DNA from: Gammaproteobacteria bacterium
Lineage (GTDB): Bacteria; Pseudomonadota; Gammaproteobacteria; SG8-11
Length of the DNA: 49,713 nucleotides
Direction of reading: 5' to 3'
Assembly (NCBI GenBank): GCA_024641505.1
Contig: JAHECY010000003.1
Location: forward strand, 66,036-115,748
A model generated the notes under the pieces. It was not told the origin of the DNA, did no database searches, and saw nothing but the letters and a program-made list of their open reading frames with translations. The translations under genes were made by a program, and so were the position numbers. Positions 23,843 to 32,984 of this stretch are shown here, piece by piece (position 1 is the stretch's first letter; each line of letters begins with the position of its first letter).

Positions 23843-26071
23843 ATGATTTTCCAATTCGGTATCGTGATGCTCTCATCCCCAGACACGCCACTAACGACCA
23901 TGCAAGAACAAATCTCTGGCGTCGACAAACTCGAACATGAAATCATCCACAACCTGCGCGATGGTCTTATTGTTTGCGATAGCATGGCGATAATCAGAGA
24001 AATAAATCCGGCGATTGAACGCCTGTTCGGCTATAGCAGCAAAGAAATTCTGGGCGCGGATATCGGTACCTTGCTTCCGGATCTGTCGCTCGCCAACTAT
24101 CGGCTTGAAAGCTCCGTATTCATGCGCTGCACGGGCATTCGTAACAACAATGACCCGTTTATCGTCGAACTGAATTTGACGGCGGTGAACATCGGCCTGA
24201 ATAGTTATTTCACCCTTGAGTTACGTGATATCTCCAATACCACACGCATCCAGGAATCGGTGTGGTCCGTGGCCCAGGAACTGGAGCAACGGGTCAATTT
24301 GCGCACCCAGGAACTGGTGCAATCCAATCAGGAATTGCGTCACCAGATTTCCGAGCGTCAAGCCATGCAAAAGGCGCTGCAGGAAAGCGAGCAACGTCTG
24401 CGCAGCGTGGTGACCAACGCACCGGTCATTCTCTTCGCCGTGGATCGCGCAGGTTGTTTCACTTTCGCCGAGGGTCGCGGCCTGGAACGCCTGGCCGTGC
24501 GCCCCGGTGACCTGGTCGGGCAATCGCTATTCAAACTATTGCGGAACCGGCCCCGTTTCAAGAAGGATTTCGCGCGCATTCTTGACGGTGAGCAAGTGAC
24601 CTCCATGATCGAGATCAACGATCTGATTTTTGAGTGCCGCTATTCGATCGTCAAAGATGCGCGACAGGAAGTGGTTGGTGTAATCGGCGTCGCCACGGAC
24701 ATCACCGAACGCAAACGGGCGGAAGAACGGCTGCTGCAACTGGCGAATTATGACAGCCTCACGAGCTTGCCCAATCGCACACTGTTCCATGATCGTCTGA
24801 CCCATGCCCTGGCCAAGGCTCGACGTCAACGCGGGCAGGTCGCCCTGCTGTTTCTGGACCTTGATCGTTTCAAAATGATCAACGACAGTCTCGGTCACCA
24901 TGCCGGCGACGAACTGCTCAAGGCCGTCGCCCAGCGCCTGCAACAAAATGCACGCAAAGGCGATACCGTTGCCCGTCTGGGCGGTGATGAATTTACCGTG
25001 ATCCTGGAAGAACTCACCCATCACGAAGACGCCACCACCGTGGCCCGCAAGATTCAGGACGTCATGAATCGACCGTTTCATATCGATGGCCACGAAATGT
25101 TCGTCACCACCAGCCTGGGAATCGCCATTTTTCCGCAGGACGGCGCGGATATCGAGGAACTGCTGAAAAACGCCGACACCGCCATGTACCGTGCCAAGGA
25201 ACAGGGACGCAACAACTACCGTTTCTACACAGCGGACATGAATGCCAAAGCGGTGGAACATCTGATCATGGAAAACCGCATCCGGCACGCATTACAGCGT
25301 AACGAGTTTATTTTATATTACCAGCCGCAAATTGATTTGCATCGTCGGGAAATCACCGGGCTCGAAGCGCTGATACGCTGGCATCACCCGGATCTTGGCC
25401 TGCTGTATCCGAACCAGTTCCTGCCGCTGGCGGAAGATACCGGCTTTATCACCGCCATCGGCGATTGGGTGCTGCACAAAGCCTGCTGGCAGGCGGCGCA
25501 GTGGCAACGTGCCGGAATGGCACCGCTGCGTATTGCGGTCAATCTGTCACCGCTGCAGTTCACGCAACCGGCACTGGTGGATAGCGTCGCCGCGGCGCTG
25601 AAAAACTCGGGACTTGACCCCGGCAATCTGGAACTTGAGATCACTGAAAACTTTCTGGTTGACAATGTCGATAACGCGATCGTGACCCTGCGTAAACTCC
25701 ATGAATTAGGCGTGCAGCTGGCCATTGACGATTTCGGCACCGGCTATTCCTCGCTGAGCTACCTGAAAAAGTTCCCGTTGAATTCCTTGAAGATCGACCG
25801 TTCCTTCGTGCGCGACATCTCCACCGACGAGGGCGATGCCGCCATCGCGGAAGCCATCATCGCCCTGGCACAGACCCTGCGCCTGCGCGTCATGGCGGAA
25901 GGCGTGGAAACCGAGGAACAACTCCATTTTCTGCGCAATCGGGGCTGTGATCAGGCCCAGGGATTCCTCATCGGCGAACCCCTGCCGCCGGAACAAGTGC
26001 CGGCCTGGTGCCTGGACACCGGCACCTATCGAGCGATCTTCGAACAGGAAATGTTCTGGCCTATCTCCTGA
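23843..26071 (+). CDS. PAS-PAS-GGDEF-EAL bifunctional c-di-GMP signalling protein
   Basis: 742 residues from ATG 23843 (AAGGA 8 bases upstream); in-frame ATGs at 23792 and 23816 are possible. Two PAS domains (~30-140, ~190-300) flank a coiled coil. The GGDEF domain has an intact LGGDEF and the inhibitory I-site RKGD five residues before it, so cyclase activity with feedback inhibition is expected. The EAL domain retains LEALIRW, AIDDFGTGYSS, LKIDRSF and AEGVETEEQL, so phosphodiesterase activity is also expected. No membrane segment is visible. Input signal and net direction are unknown. Confidence 0.92.
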   Translation: MIFQFGIVMLSSPDTPLTTMQEQISGVDKLEHEIIHNLRDGLIVCDSMAIIREINPAIERLFGYSSKEILGADIGTLLPDLSLANYRLESSVFMRCTGIRNNNDPFIVELNLTAVNIGLNSYFTLELRDISNTTRIQESVWSVAQELEQRVNLRTQELVQSNQELRHQISERQAMQKALQESEQRLRSVVTNAPVILFAVDRAGCFTFAEGRGLERLAVRPGDLVGQSLFKLLRNRPRFKKDFARILDGEQVTSMIEINDLIFECRYSIVKDARQEVVGVIGVATDITERKRAEERLLQLANYDSLTSLPNRTLFHDRLTHALAKARRQRGQVALLFLDLDRFKMINDSLGHHAGDELLKAVAQRLQQNARKGDTVARLGGDEFTVILEELTHHEDATTVARKIQDVMNRPFHIDGHEMFVTTSLGIAIFPQDGADIEELLKNADTAMYRAKEQGRNNYRFYTADMNAKAVEHLIMENRIRHALQRNEFILYYQPQIDLHRREITGLEALIRWHHPDLGLLYPNQFLPLAEDTGFITAIGDWVLHKACWQAAQWQRAGMAPLRIAVNLSPLQFTQPALVDSVAAALKNSGLDPGNLELEITENFLVDNVDNAIVTLRKLHELGVQLAIDDFGTGYSSLSYLKKFPLNSLKIDRSFVRDISTDEGDAAIAEAIIALAQTLRLRVMAEGVETEEQLHFLRNRGCDQAQGFLIGEPLPPEQVPAWCLDTGTYRAIFEQEMFWPIS

Positions 26072-26292
26072 GTCCGGCAACGCACCCTGACCCCACCGGC
26101 ACGGCACTTCGGTTCTGTGATAGCCGTCACAACCTCGGCGATTGATATTCAATATCCTACGCCGATAACTATTCTATTGATTAACCGCACGGGGATTCAC
26201 CTGAATAAATAGTCGGGAATGATTGGCAGGAATAGCCGATGTTCCCCCATGGATGTTTCAGGACCGGTCCCCGTCACCGGCAGGATGAAACA

Positions 26293-28062
26293 ATGGGCGC
26301 TGCAAAAAAATTGACCGCAAAGCGAGTCGACGCAAAACTATTGAGTCGATATCTTCCATTTCAATCCATTGAACTGGAGGACTTAAAGGCGCTGGCGAGC
26401 AAATGTCAGTTAGTCAGTTTTCCTTCTAACCGCGTGTTGTTCCGACGCGGAGATAACGATCGACGCACCTATTTTCTGGTCACGGGTGAAATTGAAATTT
26501 CATCGCGACAAATCGGCATGTTACGCCTGAAAGCGGGGACTGAAGCGGCGCGCGACGCCATCGCCGATGTGATTCCGCGGCGCGTGGAAATGCGCACCAC
26601 CCAACCCTCCACCTTCCTGGTGATCGACCGGCATTTGCTGGAAGTCATGATGGACAGCGACCTGCTAGCAAACTACCAAGTGTCCGAAATGGAAACCGAG
26701 GACAGCAATGACTGGATGACACAATTTCTCGGCTCCCTCAACACGCGCAAGGTTCCACCCCAAAACATTCAGGCCTTGCTGCTTCGTATGAAAGAATTGA
26801 TCGTACGCCCCGGCCAAATCATCGTACGCCAAAACGAAACAGACAGTTACTACTACATCATCAAGGAAGGACGCTGCGCCGTTACCCGCCATACCAGCGA
26901 ACTCGGCGAAGTCACCCTGGCAGAACTCGGTGTCGGGACCGGGTTCGGTGAGGAAGCCATCATCACCAATGGCAAACGCAACGCCACGGTGACCATGCAA
27001 GAAGCGGGCGTTATCATGCGCCTGACCAGGGACGATTTCCTGAAACTGTTGGTACGCCCGGTGGTGGACCTGGTAACTTATCCCGAGGCTGAGGAGCTGA
27101 TCACCAATGGCGGACGCTTTATCGACGTGCGCAGCCATGCCGACCGGCACGACTACCTGGAAGGCGCAATCCTGGCTCCCATGGTGGAATTACGTGAGCG
27201 TGTAAAAAAATTCTCCCCCACCACGACCTATATCGTATTCTGCGGTAACGGCCAACTCAGCGCCGCCGCCGCCTTCCTGCTGGCTCAGCACGGCCATGAA
27301 GCCTACGTATTAATGGGCGGCATCGAAAGAGTACCCCCTAACGCCAAGTTATTGCAGAGAGTGCGCCTGGGATCGGAACCGGAAACCGCGACGATCATGG
27401 ATTTTCCGGCAGCCGATGCTCTTGCAGCGGCGCCCGAACCCGACCCGCGTACCATACTAAAGAAAATCGCCCTTTCCGCCGATACTGATAGTGGTGTGGA
27501 TGCCCAGGACTATCTGGATCAGTTCGTGGGTCTCGCCCATGAGTTCAGCTTGCTGCGGCAGGATGTGACGCGCAACCAGCAGGAAATCGCGTGGTTGATG
27601 GAACGATCCCAGACCGAGGCGGACGGAGTTGTCGCACAGACGCCCACACCACCGGCCGTGCTGCGTAGCGATCTTCGGGAAGTGCCACCGGCAACGCCCA
27701 GCGATCTGGCATTGCAGCTGCGCACCACCACGGCTCAACTGAATGATTTACAAGAAAAATATTTAGGGCTGCAAGCGGACGTCAGGCGCCTCACACAAGT
27801 GCTGGCGACATTCACCCAAGCCCAGGGCAGCACGCACCCACGCACCGCCGCGGGCAACGCGGATATTTTACACATGGCGACAGGCACGGATTCTGCTAAT
27901 CGTGAAGACGACACCTATATGGAAGCCGTTCGGTCCTGGACCACTGAATTGGAACGTCAGTTGACCAAGACTGACGCCCTGAATGTTAAATCGAAGCCAG
28001 GACCGTCAACCGAGGCGCAGTCACAACATGTCCAAAGACGATTCACCAAAAAACAGCCTTAA
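26293..28062 (+). CDS. Double cNMP-binding / rhodanese / coiled-coil protein
   Basis: 589 residues from ATG 26293 (AGGA upstream); an in-frame ATG at 26239 is weaker. The order is a Crp-type domain 1 (~20-125) that lacks the phosphate-binding cassette, a Crp-type domain 2 (~145-265) with a good cassette GFGEEAI..KRNAT, and a rhodanese domain (~265-350) with active loop FCGNGQLS (Cys ~317) and trailing LMGGIERV. A Pro/Ala-rich linker and a C-terminal coiled coil (~430-530) follow. No DNA-binding helix-turn-helix is seen, so it is not a CRP-type regulator. It overlaps the next gene by 35 bases, so the products probably work together. Role unknown. Confidence 0.8.
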   Translation: MGAAKKLTAKRVDAKLLSRYLPFQSIELEDLKALASKCQLVSFPSNRVLFRRGDNDRRTYFLVTGEIEISSRQIGMLRLKAGTEAARDAIADVIPRRVEMRTTQPSTFLVIDRHLLEVMMDSDLLANYQVSEMETEDSNDWMTQFLGSLNTRKVPPQNIQALLLRMKELIVRPGQIIVRQNETDSYYYIIKEGRCAVTRHTSELGEVTLAELGVGTGFGEEAIITNGKRNATVTMQEAGVIMRLTRDDFLKLLVRPVVDLVTYPEAEELITNGGRFIDVRSHADRHDYLEGAILAPMVELRERVKKFSPTTTYIVFCGNGQLSAAAAFLLAQHGHEAYVLMGGIERVPPNAKLLQRVRLGSEPETATIMDFPAADALAAAPEPDPRTILKKIALSADTDSGVDAQDYLDQFVGLAHEFSLLRQDVTRNQQEIAWLMERSQTEADGVVAQTPTPPAVLRSDLREVPPATPSDLALQLRTTTAQLNDLQEKYLGLQADVRRLTQVLATFTQAQGSTHPRTAAGNADILHMATGTDSANREDDTYMEAVRSWTTELERQLTKTDALNVKSKPGPSTEAQSQHVQRRFTKKQP

Positions 28063-28888
28063 TGCCGACGAAGAAGAGCTGAGGAAAACTCAGCAGGACA
28101 TCATGCGCCTCAAGAAAAAGCTTGAAGCGCAACGCAAGGCTACTGAGCTGAAACAGCAGGAAATCGCCCAGAACAAGTCCCCCGCCAAAAACAGCAAGGA
28201 TTTGACGCAGAACGTCTATAACTCGGAATTCTACGCCGAACAGGGCAAGGCTGATTCGACGCCGCGCGCACCGTCCAAAGCAGGCAAAAAAGCCAAGGGT
28301 TTTATCTCGGGTGAAAATGCCTGGGAAGCCGCCTTGGATCCCGAGACCGAGGATGAACTGGAATCTCTGTTCAGCAATCGCGGCAAAGCCCAGACGCGTC
28401 CGGATTCAGCAGATTACACGACACCGCAAACGCCGGCGCCTACCGGCAACTCCACCGCGCCGCGCCCTAATAATGCGCCCGTAGATTCCGGCAAGTTCAG
28501 AATCCCGATCAACGATACGCCCGTCTCGGACCGTAATCGTGCGGTATTCGAAGCCCGCCCCATGAATCGCCAGGAACCGGGACCAACCGACAGCCGCAGC
28601 AACTTGCGCGCACGACCCGATCTGCAACGCAGGAAATGGCTGGGATTACTGATCAAGCTTGGCGTGATCCTTGGAGGCGGCATGTTGGTGTTGACACTGA
28701 TCGGAAGCCTGGGTATCTACATGGGCTGGCACAACAAACTACCTTTGAGCACAGAGCTGAAACAGACGCTTAGCGCCGCCAGAGACGAGGTATTAGGTAA
28801 GGAGCAGCCGGCGCCGGTCAAGGGGAAGGCCACCACCGCCAAGCCGCCATCAAAAATATTAAAGACACGACCGATTCCTAAAGAATAA
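28028..28888 (+). CDS. Coiled-coil, single-membrane-segment protein of unknown function
   Basis: 286 residues from ATG 28028, starting inside the preceding gene. Residues ~14-48 form a strongly charged coiled coil (EELRKTQQDIMRLKKKLEAQ). A disordered Pro/Asn/Ser-rich region follows (~50-200), containing GFISGENAWEAALDPETEDE. A single transmembrane helix is at ~206-232 (LLIKLGVILGGGMLVLTLI), and a short basic tail is likely periplasmic. No family is recognised. Topology and overlap suggest that it tethers the cNMP/rhodanese protein to the inner membrane through coiled-coil contact; this is inference. Confidence 0.65.
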   Translation: MSKDDSPKNSLNADEEELRKTQQDIMRLKKKLEAQRKATELKQQEIAQNKSPAKNSKDLTQNVYNSEFYAEQGKADSTPRAPSKAGKKAKGFISGENAWEAALDPETEDELESLFSNRGKAQTRPDSADYTTPQTPAPTGNSTAPRPNNAPVDSGKFRIPINDTPVSDRNRAVFEARPMNRQEPGPTDSRSNLRARPDLQRRKWLGLLIKLGVILGGGMLVLTLIGSLGIYMGWHNKLPLSTELKQTLSAARDEVLGKEQPAPVKGKATTAKPPSKILKTRPIPKE

Positions 28889-28893
28889 TGGTT

Positions 28894-28911
28894 ACGGGTG
28901 CATTTACCCGT
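28894..28911. terminator. Hairpin between convergent genes
   Basis: A 6-bp stem ACGGGT/ACCCGT with loop GCATTT lies in the 27-base gap between the coiled-coil gene and the convergent diguanylate cyclase gene. It has no T-tract; a modest bidirectional terminator at best. Confidence 0.4.
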
Positions 28912-28915
28912 CACC

Positions 28916-30493
28916 TCAACCTTGACGATCCCGGCGCTGGCCAAAGACATCCCCCTCACCATAAACCTGCACCTGATTGCGACCATGCTCCTTGGCATGG
29001 TACAAGGCCTGATCCGCCCTGGACAGCAACCTGGGCAGCGCGGTTTCTTCAGAATCGTCAGGACTGGAAAAGCTGACGCCACAACTCACCGTCAAAAGTA
29101 TGGTACATCCCTTATAAACGATTCTGGCGTCTTTGGTCGCAGCACGCACTTTCTCCGCCATGGCAACGGCATCCGCCGGTTCCGAGCTGATGCTTAATAC
29201 CAGGAACTCTTCCCCGCCGACACGATATAAAAAGTCATTGGATCGGGATTGTTGTTTTAAAAGTTTGGAAAACTGAATCAGACATTGATCTCCGGCCAGA
29301 TGCCCATACTGGTCATTGATCTGCTTGAAATAGTCCAGATCACAAAGGATCACCGACAGCACGCGCCAATCGCGCAGTGACTGGGCGCGTAACTTGGGAA
29401 AGATCTCCTGCAGATGGCGCCGATTGTACAGTCCAGTAAGACTGTCGGAAATCGCAGACTCTTCCAGCTGCTTGTGAATGCCGTCGATTTCAACCTGTTT
29501 GCTGCGCAGGGCATGCACCATGTCGGCGAATTTATTGGCCAGCAGCTCAATCTCATTCTGCGCATGGGACTTTTTCACCACCGGCATATCACCCTGGGTT
29601 ATTCTTTCGATCATTACCATAAGATCAACCAGAGGCCGGCTGAAGTTACGGAAGATCATGTAACCCATCCAGAGCATGGCGCCAGACCCGAAGAGCAACA
29701 CCAGCAGCGATACCCGCGTGTATTGATTCAGATTGCTTACCAGCTTGGTTTCGGAAACGCCAAACCATAATTGCGGCAGGTTTTCATCAAGCGTCGGCAA
29801 GGCAATAGGAAATACCCGGTAGATATCGCCATTCATCAAAGTGCGCTGATCCGTGATTTGAAACAGATCGCCCGCCTGATCATCGAGACTGCTGGCCAGA
29901 ACCTTGCCGTCACGCACGATAAATACTTGCCCGCCACTGTTCCGGCCTTTGTCGTTCAACCAGGTCTTGTTAAGACGGTGGCTCATCGCCACCACTCCAA
30001 GCTTGTCGCCCCGGTATGAAATAGGCACCACCGCCACCACTTCCAGACTGTCACCGGTTTGGCGGTAGTAAACACGTTCCAGAATGCTATTCCCCTGTTG
30101 CTGCACCCAACGCGCGAGATCCGCCTCGCCTCCGATCAGCAACTCCCCCTTGGCGCCGAGTATGACCGCGCTGTCCACCGGTAACCAACCATAAAGCTTC
30201 TCATAGAGCTTGCGCAGCGGCTCCTTTTCAGCACCTACGCGGTATACGATAAACAGGTATTCCTGAACCCTCAGGTCGTCGCTGACGATCCCGGCGTAAC
30301 GCAGCAGCTCATTGCGCTCATATTGTAATTGACTCTCCAACAACTGACCGGTGCGCGTGACATGCACATCAGCTTCGTTAATAATGACACTCCGGGAATA
30401 TAGGTAAGAATAAAGCAGGATCGCGCACAGAAACACCATCAGTAAAGCGCTATAGGCAATCAGCTTGGAACGATAAGTTTTAAGTATCATCAT
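28916..30493 (-). CDS. Membrane sensor diguanylate cyclase (sensor-HAMP-GGDEF)
   Basis: 525 residues. Transmembrane helix 1 (~12-33), a ~220-residue periplasmic sensor of the double-Cache style, transmembrane helix 2 (~258-285), a HAMP linker (FSRPLVDLMVMIERITQGDMP) and a GGDEF domain are in order. The catalytic motif is RVGGEEF, with I-site RSND five residues before it; ILCDLDYFKQINDQYGH precedes. It should therefore make c-di-GMP in response to a periplasmic ligand. It lies 15 bases after a PstS-like binding-protein gene, a frequent pairing in which the binding protein may present or sense the ligand. Confidence 0.9.
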   Translation of the reverse strand: MMILKTYRSKLIAYSALLMVFLCAILLYSYLYSRSVIINEADVHVTRTGQLLESQLQYERNELLRYAGIVSDDLRVQEYLFIVYRVGAEKEPLRKLYEKLYGWLPVDSAVILGAKGELLIGGEADLARWVQQQGNSILERVYYRQTGDSLEVVAVVPISYRGDKLGVVAMSHRLNKTWLNDKGRNSGGQVFIVRDGKVLASSLDDQAGDLFQITDQRTLMNGDIYRVFPIALPTLDENLPQLWFGVSETKLVSNLNQYTRVSLLVLLFGSGAMLWMGYMIFRNFSRPLVDLMVMIERITQGDMPVVKKSHAQNEIELLANKFADMVHALRSKQVEIDGIHKQLEESAISDSLTGLYNRRHLQEIFPKLRAQSLRDWRVLSVILCDLDYFKQINDQYGHLAGDQCLIQFSKLLKQQSRSNDFLYRVGGEEFLVLSISSEPADAVAMAEKVRAATKDARIVYKGCTILLTVSCGVSFSSPDDSEETALPRLLSRADQALYHAKEHGRNQVQVYGEGDVFGQRRDRQG

Positions 30494-30508
30494 TGCCGTA
30501 ACGGGTCA

Positions 30509-31393
30509 TCACATATCTTCCTGCCGATTCAAGGGTAACAATTCGTAGCGCTGCGCCACGCCCCGGAATGCTGGACCGACCTGCACTTCGCGAATAATTT
30601 TCAAAATGTCAGCGGAGGGCTTCTGCACCGTTACCGCGGATAACGGCCGGTAGAATGGATAACTCTTGTTGCGTAAATTCGCCGCAGTGGCATCGATGCC
30701 GTCTATGCTTACCGGCTGTACCTTCAATCCGGGCTGACGCACCCAGGTGGACCCGGTGTGCCCGATGGCTCCCTCAAAGTCGGTAATACGCGCCACCATC
30801 TCATCGGAACTCTGCACATTCAGGCGTTCCGCGCGAAAATCATTCTTGTCCGGCAAGATGGTTTTCCAATGGCCGGGACGTTCCTTGCAATGCAAGCGTG
30901 TCACCACGACAATCGACTGATCCTTCCCCCCCACGGCTTTCCAATTGGTGATTTCACCTCGAAAAATCGCCCGCACCTGCTGCAAGGAGAGATTCCTGAC
31001 CGGATTGGCTTCGTTCACCATGATCACGATCGGTTCCATCGCCAGGGGATACACCACCAGATCTTCCTTTTTCTGTTCCTCCGGGCTCAACGGGCAGCAC
31101 AGAAACCCGAACGTCGGATTTTCCGGCGTGTACTGTTTGGCCATCTTGATACCGGCATTGCACCCCTGACCCAGCATCGAGTCCTTGCCATAAACCGTGA
31201 TCTCCCGGCCTACGACCTTCTCCAGATCCGGCTTGAGGCTTTCAAAGATGGTCCACGCGAAATGCGCTCCCGCGCCGGTAATAACGCTCGCGGGGGGCTC
31301 GTCAGCCGACACCGGAGATATCGCGATATTTGCCGCGCAAAGGACTGCCGCCAACAACAGTCCACGTTGAATTGGATGACTGAGTACCCACAT
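30509..31393 (-). CDS. PstS-like periplasmic substrate-binding protein
   Basis: 294 residues from ATG 31393; a GTG 12 bases upstream is in frame. A Sec signal peptide (GLLLAAVLCAANIAISPVSA) precedes a PBP-like fold. Recognisable blocks are ITGAGAHFAWTIFESLKPDLEK, the family hinge QQVRAIFRGEITNWKAVGGKDQ, and SDEMVARITDFEGAIGHTG. It is related to phosphate/oxyanion-binding PstS-type proteins but has unusual cysteines (QGCNAG, GFLCCPLSPEEQ, RLHCKERPG). No transport genes are adjacent. It is co-directional with the sensor cyclase gene 15 bases downstream, suggesting a sensory rather than transport role. Confidence 0.78.
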   Translation of the reverse strand: MWVLSHPIQRGLLLAAVLCAANIAISPVSADEPPASVITGAGAHFAWTIFESLKPDLEKVVGREITVYGKDSMLGQGCNAGIKMAKQYTPENPTFGFLCCPLSPEEQKKEDLVVYPLAMEPIVIMVNEANPVRNLSLQQVRAIFRGEITNWKAVGGKDQSIVVVTRLHCKERPGHWKTILPDKNDFRAERLNVQSSDEMVARITDFEGAIGHTGSTWVRQPGLKVQPVSIDGIDATAANLRNKSYPFYRPLSAVTVQKPSADILKIIREVQVGPAFRGVAQRYELLPLNRQEDM

Positions 31394-31532
31394 AATTATT
31401 ACCACTCAACTAATACGTTAAAGGTCCGGCAAATTCCCGAAGCTTACCGACATTCCACTGATTAGTTAGCGTGATTTAACAAAATATCTTTAATCCCCAG
31501 GACCCGAGGCCAGCCCTACAAAAACACAATAA

Positions 31533-32303
31533 TTACTTAGAAATCAAAGAGAAATGCCGACATACCGGACACTCGGGGTCTTTTTTTAATCGTAACCTGC
31601 GCCATTCCGTATGGAGCGCATCCACCACCAGCAACTGCCCCTCCAGGGTGGTACCGATGCCTGCAATGACTTTCAGCGCTTCCAGGGCTTGCAGACTGCC
31701 TATCACCCCCACCAAAGGAGCGATGATACCGTTCTCCGCGCAAGTGCCCGGTAACTCCGTGTCATCGCCATACAGACATCGATAGCAAGGACTTTCTGGA
31801 CGGTGGCCGGCAAAGACCCCAAGCTGACCTTCGAAGCGAATAGCCGCCCCGGATATCAGAGGCTTCCCCGCTTCAACACAACATTGGTTCACCAGAAATC
31901 GGGTGGCGAAATTATCACAGGCGTCGACCACCGCATCGACCTGCCGCACCTGCGCCAACAGTTCCTCCGGTGACAACCGTGTCGCTAACGGGGTAACCTG
32001 GACCCCGGGATTCAACGCCTGCAGGGTATCGCGGGCGGAGGCAACCTTGGTCCTGCCGATATCCTGCATCCCATGGGCAATTTGACGCTGCAAATTGGAC
32101 AAATCAACCCGGTCAAAATCCACCAATATCAGATGACCGACGCCGGCCGCGCCCAAATACATGGCGCAGACGCTACCCAACCCCCCCATACCGATGATCA
32201 GTACCCGGGATGCGAGTATTTTTTCCTGTGCTGCCACGTCCCACTGCGGCAACATGATTTGCCGGCTATAACGCAGTAATTGCTCGTCATCCAGGTCTAT
32301 CAT
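31533..32303 (-). CDS. moeB: MoeB/ThiF/HesA-type adenylyltransferase
   Basis: 256 residues, normal for MoeB. It adenylates the C-terminal glycine of a ubiquitin-like sulfur carrier (MoaD or ThiS). The E1-like nucleotide site is LIIGMGGLGSVCAMYLGAAG and the conserved arginine finger is in RQIMLPQWDVAAQEK. NLQRQIAH and DACDNFATRFLVN follow. Two CxxC pairs, CYRC (~172) and CPVC near the C-terminus, make the structural zinc site. No rhodanese domain is fused. It is the last gene of the hemA-prfA-prmC cluster, as in many proteobacteria. MoeB and ThiF cannot be separated from sequence alone. Confidence 0.85.
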   Translation of the reverse strand: MIDLDDEQLLRYSRQIMLPQWDVAAQEKILASRVLIIGMGGLGSVCAMYLGAAGVGHLILVDFDRVDLSNLQRQIAHGMQDIGRTKVASARDTLQALNPGVQVTPLATRLSPEELLAQVRQVDAVVDACDNFATRFLVNQCCVEAGKPLISGAAIRFEGQLGVFAGHRPESPCYRCLYGDDTELPGTCAENGIIAPLVGVIGSLQALEALKVIAGIGTTLEGQLLVVDALHTEWRRLRLKKDPECPVCRHFSLISK

Positions 32304-32348
32304 TTCCGGGGCTCATAAATATGAGGGCGCCTACCTGCGGCAAATTGT

Positions 32349-32759
32349 TCAGGAATAGCGGCGCCAGAATTCCGGGCGGTCATCGCGACACCCGTGACGC
32401 AGTCGATTGTAACGATTGATGAAAACCTCCCGGGTCGTCGCATTGTTCTGTGAATCACAACCAAGATTGGCAAGCACGGTTTCTTCCGCATAATAAATCA
32501 GTGCGCGCCGCATTTTGTTTAATAAGTTATTTTCCAGATGAAACCCAAGCTCCATCAGTGCGTCTTCAATGATTTTCAAGGTAATACACGTCAAATCATA
32601 GCTGACGGTAATAGTCACCGCGCCGGTGACAGTCACACCATTGACGCCCTCGATGTCGCTCAACAACTGGTGCGCGAACTGGCACTGGTCCGGTTCCGGG
32701 TGCAGCGCCACAAAGCTGATTTCCCGGTGGCGCAGATATTCTTGCGGATCGATATCCAT
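32349..32759 (-). CDS. Conserved-type hypothetical protein with HMA-like N-terminal half
   Basis: 136 residues. Residues ~12-75 have the pattern of a ferredoxin-like, heavy-metal-associated fold: two helices and strands around EGVNGVTVTGAVTITVSYDLTC, ending in IIEDALMELGFHL. The usual metal-binding CxxC is absent. The C-terminal part contains NKMRRALIYYAEETVLANLGCDSQ and a basic YNRLRHGCRDD tail. It lies between prmC and moeB, 45 bases before moeB. Function unknown; a sulfur- or cofactor-related accessory is only a positional guess. Confidence 0.65.
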   Translation of the reverse strand: MDIDPQEYLRHREISFVALHPEPDQCQFAHQLLSDIEGVNGVTVTGAVTITVSYDLTCITLKIIEDALMELGFHLENNLLNKMRRALIYYAEETVLANLGCDSQNNATTREVFINRYNRLRHGCRDDRPEFWRRYS

Positions 32760-32984
32760 AAGCCCATCGTAGCCGGAGTTTCACCGGATAAAAAGGGGAT
32801 ACCCGTAAATAGTCGAGCGGCGGGGTTCAGGGCACCGGATTCCCGGCCAGTTCCCAACGATAAACGGCATTTTTTCTGGCGTCGGACCAACGCCAAGATT
32901 AAACATGAAAAACACACCAAGATAATGGAGTTATTTGCCCGTCAGACTTGCGCCGTGGCACGCGCTTGTATTTGTTGATGAAGA

